Assembly: GCF_002811955.1 (NCBI RefSeq) | Contig: NZ_NPEF01000074.1 | Location: 1-17,396 of the forward strand | Direction: 5' to 3' | Length of the DNA stretch: 17,396 nucleotides | From: Leptospira ellisii | GTDB lineage: Bacteria > Spirochaetota > Leptospiria > Leptospirales > Leptospiraceae | Part shown: one piece after another, positions 17,380 through 17,396 of the stretch | Layout of the letters: each line of letters opens with the position of its first letter | How positions within the stretch are numbered: the first letter of the stretch is position 1 | Notes under the pieces: generated by a model | The model's database searches: none | What the model was told of the DNA's origin: nothing | The model's input: only the letters and a program-made list of their open reading frames with translations | Position numbers and translations under genes: made by a program

Positions 17380-17394
17380 TGCGGGAACTCACGC
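17380..17394 (+). repeat. GGAACTC repeat, copy 6
   Basis: Reads TGCGGGAACTCACGC. It is the right arm of the inverted pair with copy 5 (14 of 15 positions pair, counting G-U) and lies at the edge of the window, so further copies may follow. Confidence 0.6.
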
Positions 17395-17396
17395 CG

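Overview
The window looks like chromosomal DNA from a Leptospira-type spirochaete. The evidence is the gene repertoire: spirochaete-style lipoproteins, a tandem cyclic-nucleotide-domain regulator, several proteins I recognise only as Leptospira-like hypotheticals, and frequent TTG/GTG starts. A short GGAACTC-containing intergenic repeat also reminds me of Leptospira. The G+C content appears moderate (roughly mid-40s percent by eye), so it is probably not L. interrogans itself. I cannot assign a species. I support 17 protein genes; no rRNA, tRNA, CRISPR array, transposase or phage gene was seen.

Layout. 146-1359 (+): a translationally coupled trio of RppH-like Nudix hydrolase, group II truncated globin and acylphosphatase. 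1376-2905 (-): a 509-aa unknown. 3077-4093 (+): a Tas-like aldo/keto reductase that runs 16 bp into the convergent ktrA; its probable intrinsic terminator lies inside ktrA on the opposite strand. 4078-8740 (-): a likely operon in the order adenosine-deaminase-family protein, exported/membrane unknown, KtrB/TrkH-type K+ channel subunit, KtrA-type RCK regulator. 8867-11608 (+): a MATE exporter and, after a 345-bp repeat-bearing spacer, GDP-mannose 4,6-dehydratase (gmd). 11841-16170 (-): lipoprotein, AlkA-type DNA glycosylase, double-cNMP-domain Crp-family protein, TPR-like exported protein and a small Cys/His protein. 16533-17294 (+): another putative lipoprotein.

Functionally this is mostly housekeeping and stress-related content: RNA 5'-end processing, haem/oxygen or NO chemistry, K+ uptake, purine deamination, drug or metabolite export, GDP-sugar supply for surface polysaccharide, alkylation repair and cyclic-nucleotide-linked regulation. 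I found no convincing new multi-gene defence or mobile system. The best leads are non-coding. One is a 15-bp repeat (consensus TGYGGGAACTCAYAC) present as inverted pairs after the MATE gene and after the last lipoprotein, plus two extra direct copies at about 60-bp spacing in front of gmd. Others are a perfect 13-bp inverted-repeat hairpin between convergent genes and the antisense terminator in ktrA. Protein-level leads are the N-terminally extended KtrB, the accessory membrane protein in the ktr operon, and an adenosine deaminase family member with a large insertion.
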